A stretch of DNA of 13,175 nucleotides from Lentzea aerocolonigenes (GTDB lineage: Bacteria; Actinomycetota; Actinomycetes; Mycobacteriales; Pseudonocardiaceae): contig NZ_JYJG01000334.1 in the NCBI RefSeq assembly GCF_000955955.1, positions 1 through 13,175 on the forward strand, in the 5' to 3' direction. Position 1 is the first letter of the stretch. Each line of letters opens with the position of its first letter. Under the pieces are notes generated by a model that had not been told where the DNA came from, did no database searches, and was given only the letters and a program-made list of their open reading frames with translations. Position numbers and translations under genes: made by a program. This document shows, in pieces, positions 1-6,751 of this stretch.

Positions 1-93
1 GACCGTCACGCCCGCGGCGCCACGTTCCCGCAGCAGCAGCACGGCGCTGTCCAGCATCCGCTGCTTGGTGCCCCGCCGATCCGGTCCGCTCAT
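1..93 (-). CDS. TetR-family regulator, N-terminal fragment
   Basis: The gene runs off the left edge and only 31 codons are visible. They read MSGPDRRGTKQRMLDSAVLL and continue LRERGAAGVTV. This is the usual opening of a TetR/AcrR DNA-binding domain: a basic leader, then a first helix with the LDSAVLLLRERG pattern, before the helix-turn-helix that would lie outside the window. The ATG at 93-91 is preceded by GAGGGAG at a spacing of about 6 nt, which supports this start. A promoter (115-143) and an inverted repeat (99-117) lie directly upstream. It is divergent from a decayed NRPS remnant, so it may once have controlled that cluster, but its present target cannot be told. The fold is a confident guess; the ligand is unknown. 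Confidence 0.8.
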   Translation of the reverse strand, partial: MSGPDRRGTKQRMLDSAVLLLRERGAAGVTV

Positions 94-98
94 CACCA

Positions 99-117
99 AC
101 TCCCTCGACTCGGGAGT
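99..117. promoter_or_regulatory. Inverted repeat, candidate TetR operator
   Basis: ACTCCC (99-104) and GGGAGT (112-117) are perfect inverted arms around a 7-nt centre. The site overlaps the end of the putative -10 element and the predicted start point of the TetR gene, a typical place for autorepression. The left arm is close to the gene's Shine-Dalgarno sequence, so some of the symmetry could be coincidental. Confidence 0.35.
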
Positions 118-143
118 ATGACAGAGACCATAATCCGTGTCAC
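115..143 (-). promoter_or_regulatory. Putative promoter of the TetR fragment
   Basis: On the minus strand GTGACA (143-138) and CATACT (120-115) are separated by exactly 17 nt. These are close to the housekeeping -35 and -10 consensus (TTGACA, TATAAT). Transcription would start near 108, giving a short leader to the ATG at 93. Assigned by eye only. Confidence 0.5.
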
Positions 144-874
144 GGGCGAACACGGCGAGCGGACCCGTTCACGTGCGCCGGCACGGTGTCACGTTCTGGA
201 ACTCGGTGCCCGCACTCGTCCAGCTGCTGGCGGACAACGCCTCCCCCGGCGATCTCGCCACGCTGCGCACCGTCGTGATGGCGGGCGACTGGATCCCGCC
301 CGACCTGGGTGCCCGGCCAGATCGTGGTCGGCAGCGACGTCGGCCTGGCCCACGGCTACCGGCGCGACGACGAGCGGACCAGGGAGAAGTTCTTCCGCCT
401 CCCCTCGACCGGCGAGCGCGTCTACGCGACCTCGGCCGCTACCTGCCGGACGGCACGATCGAGATCCTCGGCCGGGACGACTTCCAGGTGCAGGTGGGTG
501 GTCACCGCATCGAGCTCGGCGAGATCGAGTCCACCGCCGAACGCCACCCGGACGTGCAGTCCTGCGTGGTCGTGGCGACGGACTCGGCGAGCGGCGGCAA
601 GCGCCTGGTGTGCTTCGTCGTGGGATCGCCCGAGATCACGGACTTCCTCAAGGCCCAGCTGGGCGGCGACTCGCTCACGGGCACCCGCTACGCCCGCAAG
701 CTCAGCGAGACGTTCGACGTGTCGCTCTCGGTGCGCGACGTGTTCACCTCGCCGACGTGCGCGCGCCTGGCCGCGGAACTGGCGCGTGACCAGCGAATCG
801 TGGACTTCGCGCAGGCCATCGCCGAACTGGCGGCCGCCGAGGAACCGGCAGTCGAGCCCGTCGCCGGCAACTAG
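137..874 (+). pseudogene. Decayed NRPS module remnant (adenylation pieces plus carrier domain)
   Basis: Conserved NRPS motifs are present but the module is wrecked. Around 180-303 the frame reads HGVTFWNSVPALVQLLAD and LRTVVMAGDWIPPDLG, the mid-adenylation region. The next block (about 309-425) is in another frame and reads PGQIVVGSDVGLAHGYR, then TGERVY. At 426-427 the frame returns and reads DLGRYLPDGTIEILGRDDFQ and GGHRIELGEIE, motifs A7-A8. Near 655 the A9-A10 segment is missing and the text jumps to a carrier domain, LGGDSLTGTRYARKL, whose Ser would carry phosphopantetheine. The condensation domain and early adenylation motifs are absent. WNSVPAL and GDWIP resemble the adenylation domains of pyochelin/yersiniabactin/mycobactin-type synthetases. 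One frame happens to stay open over the whole span, but its middle part is nonsense relative to the family. No Shine-Dalgarno sequence precedes any start, so a functional product is unlikely. Confidence 0.8.
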
Positions 875-883
875 CGAGCAGAA

Positions 884-913
884 GGGCCCGCCACCGAATC
901 CGGTGGCGGGCCC
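884..913. terminator. Bidirectional hairpin terminator
   Basis: A perfect 13-bp GC-rich stem (884-896 with 901-913) closes a 4-nt loop. On the plus strand it is followed by GTTTCCC. It lies between the stop of the NRPS remnant and the stop of the minus-strand secreted-protein gene, so it can serve both directions. The U-tracts are short, as is common in actinomycetes. Confidence 0.8.
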
Positions 914-928
914 GTTTCCCTTGCAGGA

Positions 929-1219
929 TCAGCAGTTCCCCAGCAGACCCCAGTAGATCCACACGCCCGCGCGTCCACCCTGGATGTTGCCGTGGGCCCA
1001 CGTCAGGTCCGGGCCACCGGACTCGAACACGTCGAAACGCCGGCCGCGGTGCACCTGGCCCAGCGGCGTGCCTTCCGGGGTCTTGCGGTAGATGACGTTG
1101 TTCTCCTGAACGCAGACGACCGACTGTGCGGACACCGGCGCCGCCGAGGCGGTGGACGCCCCGACCGTGACCAACGTGGCGCCCGCGGCGACGACGGCCG
1201 CCATTGCGGTGATCTTCAT
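929..1219 (-). CDS. Small secreted protein with SH3-like C-terminal part
   Basis: This encodes 96 residues. A signal peptide is clear: MKITAM, a hydrophobic Ala/Val stretch, then ASTASA with likely cleavage after residue 26. The mature protein is about 70 residues with two cysteines (VVCVQ near its start and the terminal GNC), which could form one disulfide. The pattern NVIYRKTPEGTPLGQVHRGRRFDVFE, followed by WAHGNIQGGRAGVWIYWGLL, resembles the short extracellular SH3-like proteins common in actinomycetes, with turn glycines and a C-terminal W-I-Y strand. Its role is unknown; cell-wall or matrix interaction is only a guess. The ATG start is supported by GGGGAG 7 nt upstream. The gene stands alone and is closed by the 884-913 terminator. 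Confidence 0.8.
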   Translation of the reverse strand: MKITAMAAVVAAGATLVTVGASTASAAPVSAQSVVCVQENNVIYRKTPEGTPLGQVHRGRRFDVFESGGPDLTWAHGNIQGGRAGVWIYWGLLGNC

Positions 1220-1220
1220 G

Positions 1221-1240
1221 CGTGAACTCCCCAGTTCATG
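1221..1240 (-). promoter_or_regulatory. Leader hairpin exposing the ribosome binding site
   Basis: On the minus strand CATGAACT, GGGG, AGTTCACG forms an 8-bp stem (one G-U pair) with a 4-nt GGGG loop. It ends one base before the ATG at 1219. The Shine-Dalgarno sequence GGGGAG is the loop plus the first two bases of the descending arm. It may control translation of the secreted protein, or be a DNA operator seen as a hairpin. Confidence 0.5.
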
Positions 1241-1503
1241 AAATTGATTAACGCCGTTCTATCGGCTCGGAGCCGCCCGGTGGGCACGAATGTGATCCAG
1301 ATCGCTCTTCACCAAACTACTGAATTCGGGCATTCCGGCTAATGGCGTCAATGTTTGTGAAATGCCGTTTTGGAAGCATTAACGCCGCCCAGCAATAGGC
1401 CATCCGGATGCTCTGAAGCCATTTTCGACAAAAGTGGGAACTGAGTTCTGAGAGCCTTCGTCGCACCTGTCACGTGCAGCGCGACATCGGCTGGAGGCTC
1501 GCC
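1241..1503. other. Divergent intergenic region with repeated ATTRACGCC motif
   Basis: This 263-bp non-coding stretch between the divergent secreted-protein and YbaB-like genes is noticeably richer in A+T than its surroundings. ATTAACGCC occurs at 1247-1255 and 1378-1386 (shared 10-mer ATTAACGCCG), and the near-identical ATTGACGCC lies on the minus strand at 1352-1344. A 10-bp palindrome, CATCCGGATG, is at 1401-1410 and a CGGCT/AGCCG inverted repeat at 1263-1275. No -35/-10 pair is convincing by eye. Promoters for both flanking genes must lie here. Confidence 0.4.
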
Positions 1504-1974
1504 TTGAGTAGTCCGACCCCGAACGGGAACCTCAGCTCCAGCGCGGGGGTCGACCAATGGGTCGCCCAGGCGCGGGCAAAGGCCGAGCGGTACCAGGAAA
1601 TGCGCGCGCAGGCCGGTCAGCTGTCGGTCACCGAGTCGTCCAAGGACGGCCTGGTGACCGTGTCGATCGACTCCAGCGGCAACGTGACGGACCTGCGGAT
1701 CACCGACCGGGTGCGGGAGCTGTCCGGCGCGGAGGTGGCGGCGGAGGTCCTGCTGACCATGCGCCGGGCACAGGCGAAGCTGCCGGAGAAGCTCGCCGAG
1801 GTGATGGCCACGACCATCGGCGACGACCCCGGCACCGCCGAGACGATCGTCGGCAACTACCGCGCGAAGTTCCCAGAGCCGCCGTCCGACGAGCCCACCC
1901 CGCCGGCGAGGCCACCGTCGCCTCGAACCGATGACGACGACTTCGGCGGCGAGTCCGTGATGAGCGAGTCATGA
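1504..1974 (+). CDS. YbaB/EbfC-family protein of a type VII toxin operon
   Basis: This encodes 156 residues. The core (about residues 15-115) follows the YbaB/EbfC plan. A helix (VDQWVAQARAKAERYQEMRA) leads into beta strands (LVTVSIDSSGNVTDLRI), then a long helix (AAEVLLTMRRAQAKLPEKLA). The last 35 or so residues are a Pro/Asp/Ser-rich tail. YbaB proteins form DNA-binding dimers. In actinobacteria, divergent members often sit next to ESX/WXG100-type genes, where their job is not established. The TTG at 1504 is chosen because GGAGG (1493-1497) lies 6 nt upstream; a GTG at 1474 has no such site. The stop overlaps the next start as ATGA, indicating translational coupling and making this the first gene of the toxin operon. 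Confidence 0.8.
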   Translation: MSSPTPNGNLSSSAGVDQWVAQARAKAERYQEMRAQAGQLSVTESSKDGLVTVSIDSSGNVTDLRITDRVRELSGAEVAAEVLLTMRRAQAKLPEKLAEVMATTIGDDPGTAETIVGNYRAKFPEPPSDEPTPPARPPSPRTDDDDFGGESVMSES

Positions 1975-2246
1975 CCGGATATCAGGTGGTGACCACCGAG
2001 CTGCACAACCACGTGACCTCGGTGCGGAAGGTGGCCGAGACGCTCGGCCAGGCGCTCGACGCCGCGCAGTCCGTGACGATGGGCGTGCAGGCCTACGGGA
2101 TGATCTGCGGCCCGCTGTTCGTGCCGATCGCGCAGGAGGCCGTCGGCAAGATCGCCGACGAGGTGAAGGCCACCGCCGAGCACTACGAGTCCGTCGAGCA
2201 GGGCACTTCGAAGAGCTTCACCGACATCCACGGGAGATTGTCGTGA
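1971..2246 (+). CDS. EspC-like type VII secretion target
   Basis: This encodes 91 residues, predicted as a mostly helical hairpin with a central break (GMICGPLFVP near residues 43-52). It begins MTGYQVVTTELHNHVTSVRK, and near the C-terminus carries Y72-ESV-E76. This fits the YxxxD/E export signal of type VII substrates. Length, layout and neighbours match the EspC/DUF2580 group of ESX-secreted proteins rather than canonical WXG100 proteins, since there is no WxG turn. It is probably co-secreted with, or a pairing partner for, the RHS toxin, whose own N-terminus contains a WTG motif. The start overlaps the upstream stop (ATGA) and the stop overlaps the next start (GTGA), so the three genes are translated as a unit. 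Confidence 0.75.
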   Translation: MTGYQVVTTELHNHVTSVRKVAETLGQALDAAQSVTMGVQAYGMICGPLFVPIAQEAVGKIADEVKATAEHYESVEQGTSKSFTDIHGRLS

Positions 2247-5200
2247 CCAATCCCCTGCTGGCGCAGAAGCAGGACTCGACCAACTGGCACACCGGCATCA
2301 ACCTGATCGACGACGCGGCGGGTGTGTACGACGCGGTCGAGTCGGGCAGCTGGATCGAGGGCGGCATCTCCGCACTCGGTGCCGGCATGGATCTGCTGAC
2401 CGTGGCGATGAACCCGGTCGGCACGCTGATCTCCTACGGCCTGAACTGGTTGATCGAGCACGTCAAGCCGCTGAAGGACGCGCTCGACCAGCTCGCGGGC
2501 GACGCCGACCAGATCGCCGCCTACTCGCAGACGTGGGCCAACATCGGCAAGGCGGTGGAGGAGGCCGCGAAGAACCTGACCGACGCGGCGACCCGCGACA
2601 CCGCGCAGTGGACCGGTCCGGCCGCGGAGGCGTACCGGCAGCACGTCGGCGGCAAGATCAACGGGTTGTCCACTGCCGTGACGTGCGCGAACGCGATCAG
2701 CACCGTGGTCAAGGTGGTCGGCGTGATCACCGGGGTGGTGCGCGGCCTGGTCCGCGACATGGTCACCCAGGCCGTCGGCGACTTCATCCAGGACGCGCTG
2801 GAGGAGGTGTTCACCCTCGGTCTCGGCACCCCGGTGGTGGTCGCCCAGGTCGTGGAGCAGGTCGCGGCGTGGACGGAGAAGATCGGCGCCACGATCAAGA
2901 AGCTGATCAACTCGGTCGAGAAGCTGCGGCCGATCATGAGCAAGCTCGAGGAGATCTGGCGCGGCGTCCAGAAGATCATGTCCGAGCTGCACGGGCACGG
3001 TGGCGGCGAGCCGCACGTCCCGCACGGCGAGGGCGGCGGCACGCACGTCTCCTCCGCCGAACCGCACACCTCGGCGGGTGAGCACGCCGCGCCGCCGAAG
3101 GAGCCCAGCGGCGGAGAAACCCATGTCTCCCAAGCGGACGACGTCGCGGGAGGATCCCACACCGAACCGTCCGGCTCCGAGCACGGCGAGACCAGGACGT
3201 CGGGCGCCGACGACAGCATCAGCGGCAACAACAAGGAGCCCGGCGCGAACTCCAAGCCGGAGGAGGGCACGCCGAAGTGCGGTGACCCGATCGACGTGTC
3301 GACCGGCGTGATGATCCAGACGGAGACCGACGTCGAGCTGGCCGCCGCGCTCGCCCTCGTGATCACCCGCACGCACAAGTCGTCCTACCGCTCGGGCCGC
3401 TGGTTCGGGCCCACCTGGGCGTCCACTGTGGACCAACGGGTCGAGGTCGACGACCACGCGGTGCACTTCGCCGCCGCGGACGGCATGTTGTTGCGCTACC
3501 CGCATCCCGCGCCGGGCGCACCCGTCCTGCCGGTCGAAGGCGCGCCGTGGCCGCTCTCCGTCGACGAGGACGGCTCGTACCGGATCACCGACCAGCAGGG
3601 CGAGCGAACCCTGCACTTCGCGGCGGTCGCCGGTGAGCGCCGTCCGCTCAGCGCTGTCACCGACCGCAACGGCAGCCGCATCTCCTTCGACCACGACGAC
3701 TCCGGCGTCCTGACCGCGATCCGCCACTCCGGCGGCTACCACGTCGACGTCGCCACCACCGACGGCCTGATCACCGCGCTGACCCTGCGCGACCAGGCGA
3801 ACTCCGTCCCGTTGATGCGCTACCGCTACGACGACCGGCGCCGCCTGGTGGAGGTGATCAACTCCTCGCACCTGCCGATGTCGTTCGAGTACGACGACGA
3901 CGGCCGGATCACGCGCAAGCAGGACCGCAACGGCATGTGGTACCGCTACAGCTACGACGCGGACGGGCGTTGCGTGCGCGGTGAAGGCCGCGACGGAATG
4001 TTGAACTACACCTTCGACTACGACTCGGTGAACCGCGTCACGCGCGCGACCGATTCGCTGGGCAACACCACGGTTTTCCAGCTCAACGAACGTTTCCAGG
4101 TGGTCAGCGAGACCAACCCGCTCGGTCAGGCCGTCACGTTCGAGTGGGACCTGCACCACCGGCTGCTGGCCAGGACCGACCCGCTCGGCCGCACCACCCG
4201 TTACGTCCACGACAAGGCGGGGAACCTGGTCGAGCTCGTCCGTCCTGATGGGACGGTCGCGCGCAGCGAGTACGACTCGCACGGCCGCGCGATCGCCGTG
4301 GTCGAGCCAACGGGTGCCGTGTGGCGGCACGAGTACGACGCCGCCGGCCACCTCGTCGCGACCACCGACCCGATGGACGGGCGCACTCGCTTCGAGTACG
4401 ACGCGATGGGCAACCGGACCGCCACGATCGACGCACTGGGCAACGTGACCCGCGTCGAGTACAACGCCGCCGGGCTGCCCATGAGCATGACCGATCCGTC
4501 CGGCGCGGTGACCCGGTACGCCCGCGACCTGTTCGGCAGGCTCACCACCGTCACCGGCCCCACCGGCGCGGTCACCCACTTCACCTGGACCGTCGAGGGC
4601 AAGCCGCTGAGCAGGACCCTGCCGGACGGCACGGTCGAGCGGTGGTCCTACGACGCGATGGGCAACCTCGTCGAACGGGTCGACGCCGCGGGGCTGTCCG
4701 TGCACACCGAGGTCGGCGCGTTCTCCCGGCCGGTGAGCCGGACCGGGCCGGACGGCGCGCGGATGACGTTCCGCTACGACACCGAACTGCGGCTGGTTGC
4801 GGTGACCAACCCGCTCGGCGCGACGTGGACCTACGAGTACGACGCCGCCGGACGCCTGGTGCGGGAGACCGACTTCAACAGCCGGGCTCTCGTGTACGAG
4901 CACGACGCCGCCGGCCAGCTCGTCGCGCGGCTGGAAGGTGACGGGACCGGTACCCGGTTCGACCGCGACGCGCTCGGCAATGTGATCACCCAGCGCACTC
5001 AGGACGTCGTCACGCGGTTCGTCCGCGACGCGAACGGACGGCTCGTCGCCGCCGGCAATGGTGAGTCCGACCTGCGCATCGAGCTCGACCCACTCGGTCG
5101 CGTGGTCGCGGAAACCTGCGACGGCGCAACGGTTTCGTCGGCCTACGACGCGCTGGGCCGCCGCACGCAGCGGCGCACACCGTCGGGTTCGGTGAGCACC

Positions 5201-6751
5201 TGGGAGTTCACCGGGCATCGGCTCGCGGCCATGCGCACCGCCGGGCAGACCGTGCAGTTCGACCACGACATCTCGGGCCGGGAGGTCGAACGGCGGTTCG
5301 GCTCCGGCGTGCGGCTGACCCACGAGTGGGACGACAACGAACGACTCCGCTCGCAGACCCTCACGTCCAGCGGTTCGCGCACCCAGCTCCGCTCCTACGG
5401 CTACCGGCCCGACGGCGTTGTGGACGCGATCACCGACCACCTCGCCGGACCGCGGCGGTACGAGCTCGACCCGGTCGGCCGGGTCACCACCGTGCACGCG
5501 TCCGGGTGGACCGAGCGGTACGCCTACGACGCGGCGGGCAACCTCGCCGCAGCCGGGTGGCCGGCTCAGGACTCCCCCGAGCCCGACACCGCCGGCGCGC
5601 GCGAGTTCGCCGGAACCCTGTTGCGCCGAGCGGGAAACGTCCGCTTCGAACACGACGCCCGCGGCCGTCTCGTGCTGCGCCAGCGGAAGCGGTTGTCGTC
5701 CAAACCGGACACGTGGCGTTATCTGTGGGACGGCGCCGATCGACTCGTCGGCGTCGTCACCCCGGACGGCGCGCGCTGGCGGTACCGCTATGACCCGCTC
5801 GGCCGGCGCGTCGCGAAGGAGCAGCTCTCCGCCGACGGTCACACGGTCGTCCAGCGGGTGCGGTTCGTCTGGGACGGCGTGGTCCTCGCCGAGCAGCTCG
5901 TCACCGACGCCGGCGGCGCGCACAGCACCACCTGGGAGTGGGAACCCGGTCACGTCCGGCCGATCAGCCAGGTCGAGCGCGAACCCGCGCGCGACGGCAG
6001 GCAGGAGTGGTTCGACCGGCAGTTCTACGCGATCGTCACCGACCTCACCGGCACGCCGACGGAGCTCGTCGACACTAGGGGCGACGTCGTCTGGAACGCC
6101 CGCACCACGTTGTGGGGCATCGCGTTGTCCTCCGGCCAGGCGGGCACCCCGTTGCGCTTCCCCGGCCAGTACCACGATGCCGAGAGCGGGCTGAACTACA
6201 GCGTCTTCCGCTACTACGACCCTACGACCGGAAGGTTCGTCAGCAGCGACCCGCTCGGTCTCGGCGGCGGCCCGGACAACCTCGCCTACGTCTTCAACCC
6301 GTTGCACCGGGTCGACGTGCTGGGCCTGGCCGGCAGCGAGGACTGCGCGACCGGGGCGTTGAAGAAGCTCGACGACGAGGCGCGCGAGAAGATCCTGTAC
6401 CGCACCAACGCCCTCGACAAGAAGGGCAGGCCGTACGGCAGTCCCGGCAACCCGAACCCGCCGTCGATCGAGACGTTCAACCCGAGGTTCGAGGACATCC
6501 GGGCCGGCGACCTCGAGGGCCACATCAACTCGCGCATGCACGGCCTCTACGACGAGCAGGTCTCCTCGGTCTCCCAGCTGCACAGCGACGATCTGGTCAG
6601 ATGGCGGCCGGAGGACCCGATCAGCGCCACCCGCGGCGCCGACGGCCTCGCGCTCACCGGCGGCCACCACCGCACCGCCGATATCATCCAGCGCGTCGCG
6701 TCCGGAACCCTAGATCCCAACACGATTGTGAGGATCCTCGTCCATGACTGA
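2243..6751 (+). CDS. RHS-repeat polymorphic toxin, type VII-linked
   Basis: This encodes 1502 residues from a GTG start, with GGGAGA about 5 nt upstream. Residues 1-250 are helical with a WXG100-like turn (W123-T-G followed by PAAEAY), suggesting type VII export. Residues 250-345 form a His/Gly/Ser/Glu-rich linker with a repeated 10-residue unit. Near 346, CGDPIDVSTGVMIQTETDVE opens the DUF6531/RHS N-terminal module. From about 460 to 1300 come many YD repeats of the type YDAxGNL and YDxxGRL, which build the RHS cocoon. The core ends at 1304-1362 with LRFPGQYHDAESGLNYS, RYYDPTTGRFVSSDPLGL (DPLGL 1336-1340) and DVLGL (1358-1362), the family's autocleavage boundary. Residues 1363-1502 are the variable toxin tip. 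The protein is probably exported to kill neighbouring cells. It overlaps the downstream candidate immunity gene by 8 bp. Confidence 0.9.
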   Translation: MTNPLLAQKQDSTNWHTGINLIDDAAGVYDAVESGSWIEGGISALGAGMDLLTVAMNPVGTLISYGLNWLIEHVKPLKDALDQLAGDADQIAAYSQTWANIGKAVEEAAKNLTDAATRDTAQWTGPAAEAYRQHVGGKINGLSTAVTCANAISTVVKVVGVITGVVRGLVRDMVTQAVGDFIQDALEEVFTLGLGTPVVVAQVVEQVAAWTEKIGATIKKLINSVEKLRPIMSKLEEIWRGVQKIMSELHGHGGGEPHVPHGEGGGTHVSSAEPHTSAGEHAAPPKEPSGGETHVSQADDVAGGSHTEPSGSEHGETRTSGADDSISGNNKEPGANSKPEEGTPKCGDPIDVSTGVMIQTETDVELAAALALVITRTHKSSYRSGRWFGPTWASTVDQRVEVDDHAVHFAAADGMLLRYPHPAPGAPVLPVEGAPWPLSVDEDGSYRITDQQGERTLHFAAVAGERRPLSAVTDRNGSRISFDHDDSGVLTAIRHSGGYHVDVATTDGLITALTLRDQANSVPLMRYRYDDRRRLVEVINSSHLPMSFEYDDDGRITRKQDRNGMWYRYSYDADGRCVRGEGRDGMLNYTFDYDSVNRVTRATDSLGNTTVFQLNERFQVVSETNPLGQAVTFEWDLHHRLLARTDPLGRTTRYVHDKAGNLVELVRPDGTVARSEYDSHGRAIAVVEPTGAVWRHEYDAAGHLVATTDPMDGRTRFEYDAMGNRTATIDALGNVTRVEYNAAGLPMSMTDPSGAVTRYARDLFGRLTTVTGPTGAVTHFTWTVEGKPLSRTLPDGTVERWSYDAMGNLVERVDAAGLSVHTEVGAFSRPVSRTGPDGARMTFRYDTELRLVAVTNPLGATWTYEYDAAGRLVRETDFNSRALVYEHDAAGQLVARLEGDGTGTRFDRDALGNVITQRTQDVVTRFVRDANGRLVAAGNGESDLRIELDPLGRVVAETCDGATVSSAYDALGRRTQRRTPSGSVSTWEFTGHRLAAMRTAGQTVQFDHDISGREVERRFGSGVRLTHEWDDNERLRSQTLTSSGSRTQLRSYGYRPDGVVDAITDHLAGPRRYELDPVGRVTTVHASGWTERYAYDAAGNLAAAGWPAQDSPEPDTAGAREFAGTLLRRAGNVRFEHDARGRLVLRQRKRLSSKPDTWRYLWDGADRLVGVVTPDGARWRYRYDPLGRRVAKEQLSADGHTVVQRVRFVWDGVVLAEQLVTDAGGAHSTTWEWEPGHVRPISQVEREPARDGRQEWFDRQFYAIVTDLTGTPTELVDTRGDVVWNARTTLWGIALSSGQAGTPLRFPGQYHDAESGLNYSVFRYYDPTTGRFVSSDPLGLGGGPDNLAYVFNPLHRVDVLGLAGSEDCATGALKKLDDEAREKILYRTNALDKKGRPYGSPGNPNPPSIETFNPRFEDIRAGDLEGHINSRMHGLYDEQVSSVSQLHSDDLVRWRPEDPISATRGADGLALTGGHHRTADIIQRVASGTLDPNTIVRILVHD
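3035..3214 (+). repeat. Imperfect 10-residue repeat in the RHS linker
   Basis: Within the RHS protein's linker the units GGTHVSSAEP (residues 265-274), GETHVSQADD (291-300) and GETRTSGADD (315-324) recur at 24-26 residue spacing. The surrounding 70 residues hold about ten histidines. This looks like a flexible, internally duplicated spacer between the secretion domain and the RHS shell. Confidence 0.5.
6329..6748 (+). other. RHS toxin tip domain (ParB-like nuclease candidate)
   Basis: These are the last 140 residues of the RHS protein, after the DVLGL boundary. They are charged and hydrophilic. The main landmark is residues 1468-1480, reading GLALTGGHHRTAD, with H1475, H1476 and R1477. It is followed by a helix (IIQRVASGTL) and a terminal strand (TIVRILVHD). 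A D-G-x-x-x-x-x-G-H-H-R turn leading into a helix resembles the signature of ParB/sulfiredoxin-fold nuclease toxins. The upstream part (GDLEGHINSRMHGLYDEQVS) contributes further His/Glu candidates. The tip is in frame and complete with its own stop. The enzymatic assignment is inferred from the motif only. Confidence 0.5.

Noticed and set aside
118..789. Open frame from ATG 118 as a separate 223-residue gene
   Set aside because: The ATG overlaps the minus-strand -10 element, has no ribosome binding site and gives an Arg/Pro-rich product. The NRPS-like text is in the other two frames.
1474..1503. Upstream GTG as the start of the YbaB-like gene
   Set aside because: It has no Shine-Dalgarno sequence, whereas GGAGG at 1493-1497 is well placed for TTG 1504; the extra ten residues do not fit the family.
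2183..6670. Minus-strand open frame of 1495 codons covering nearly all of the RHS gene
   Set aside because: It is a codon-bias shadow of the GC-rich RHS gene. Its translation is Val/Gly/Arg/Asp-rich with no recognisable domain, while the plus strand has clear RHS motifs, overlaps and ribosome binding sites.
6730..6739. GAGGATCCTC palindrome before the immunity gene start
   Set aside because: A 10-bp palindrome inside coding sequence overlapping a ribosome binding site; likely chance.
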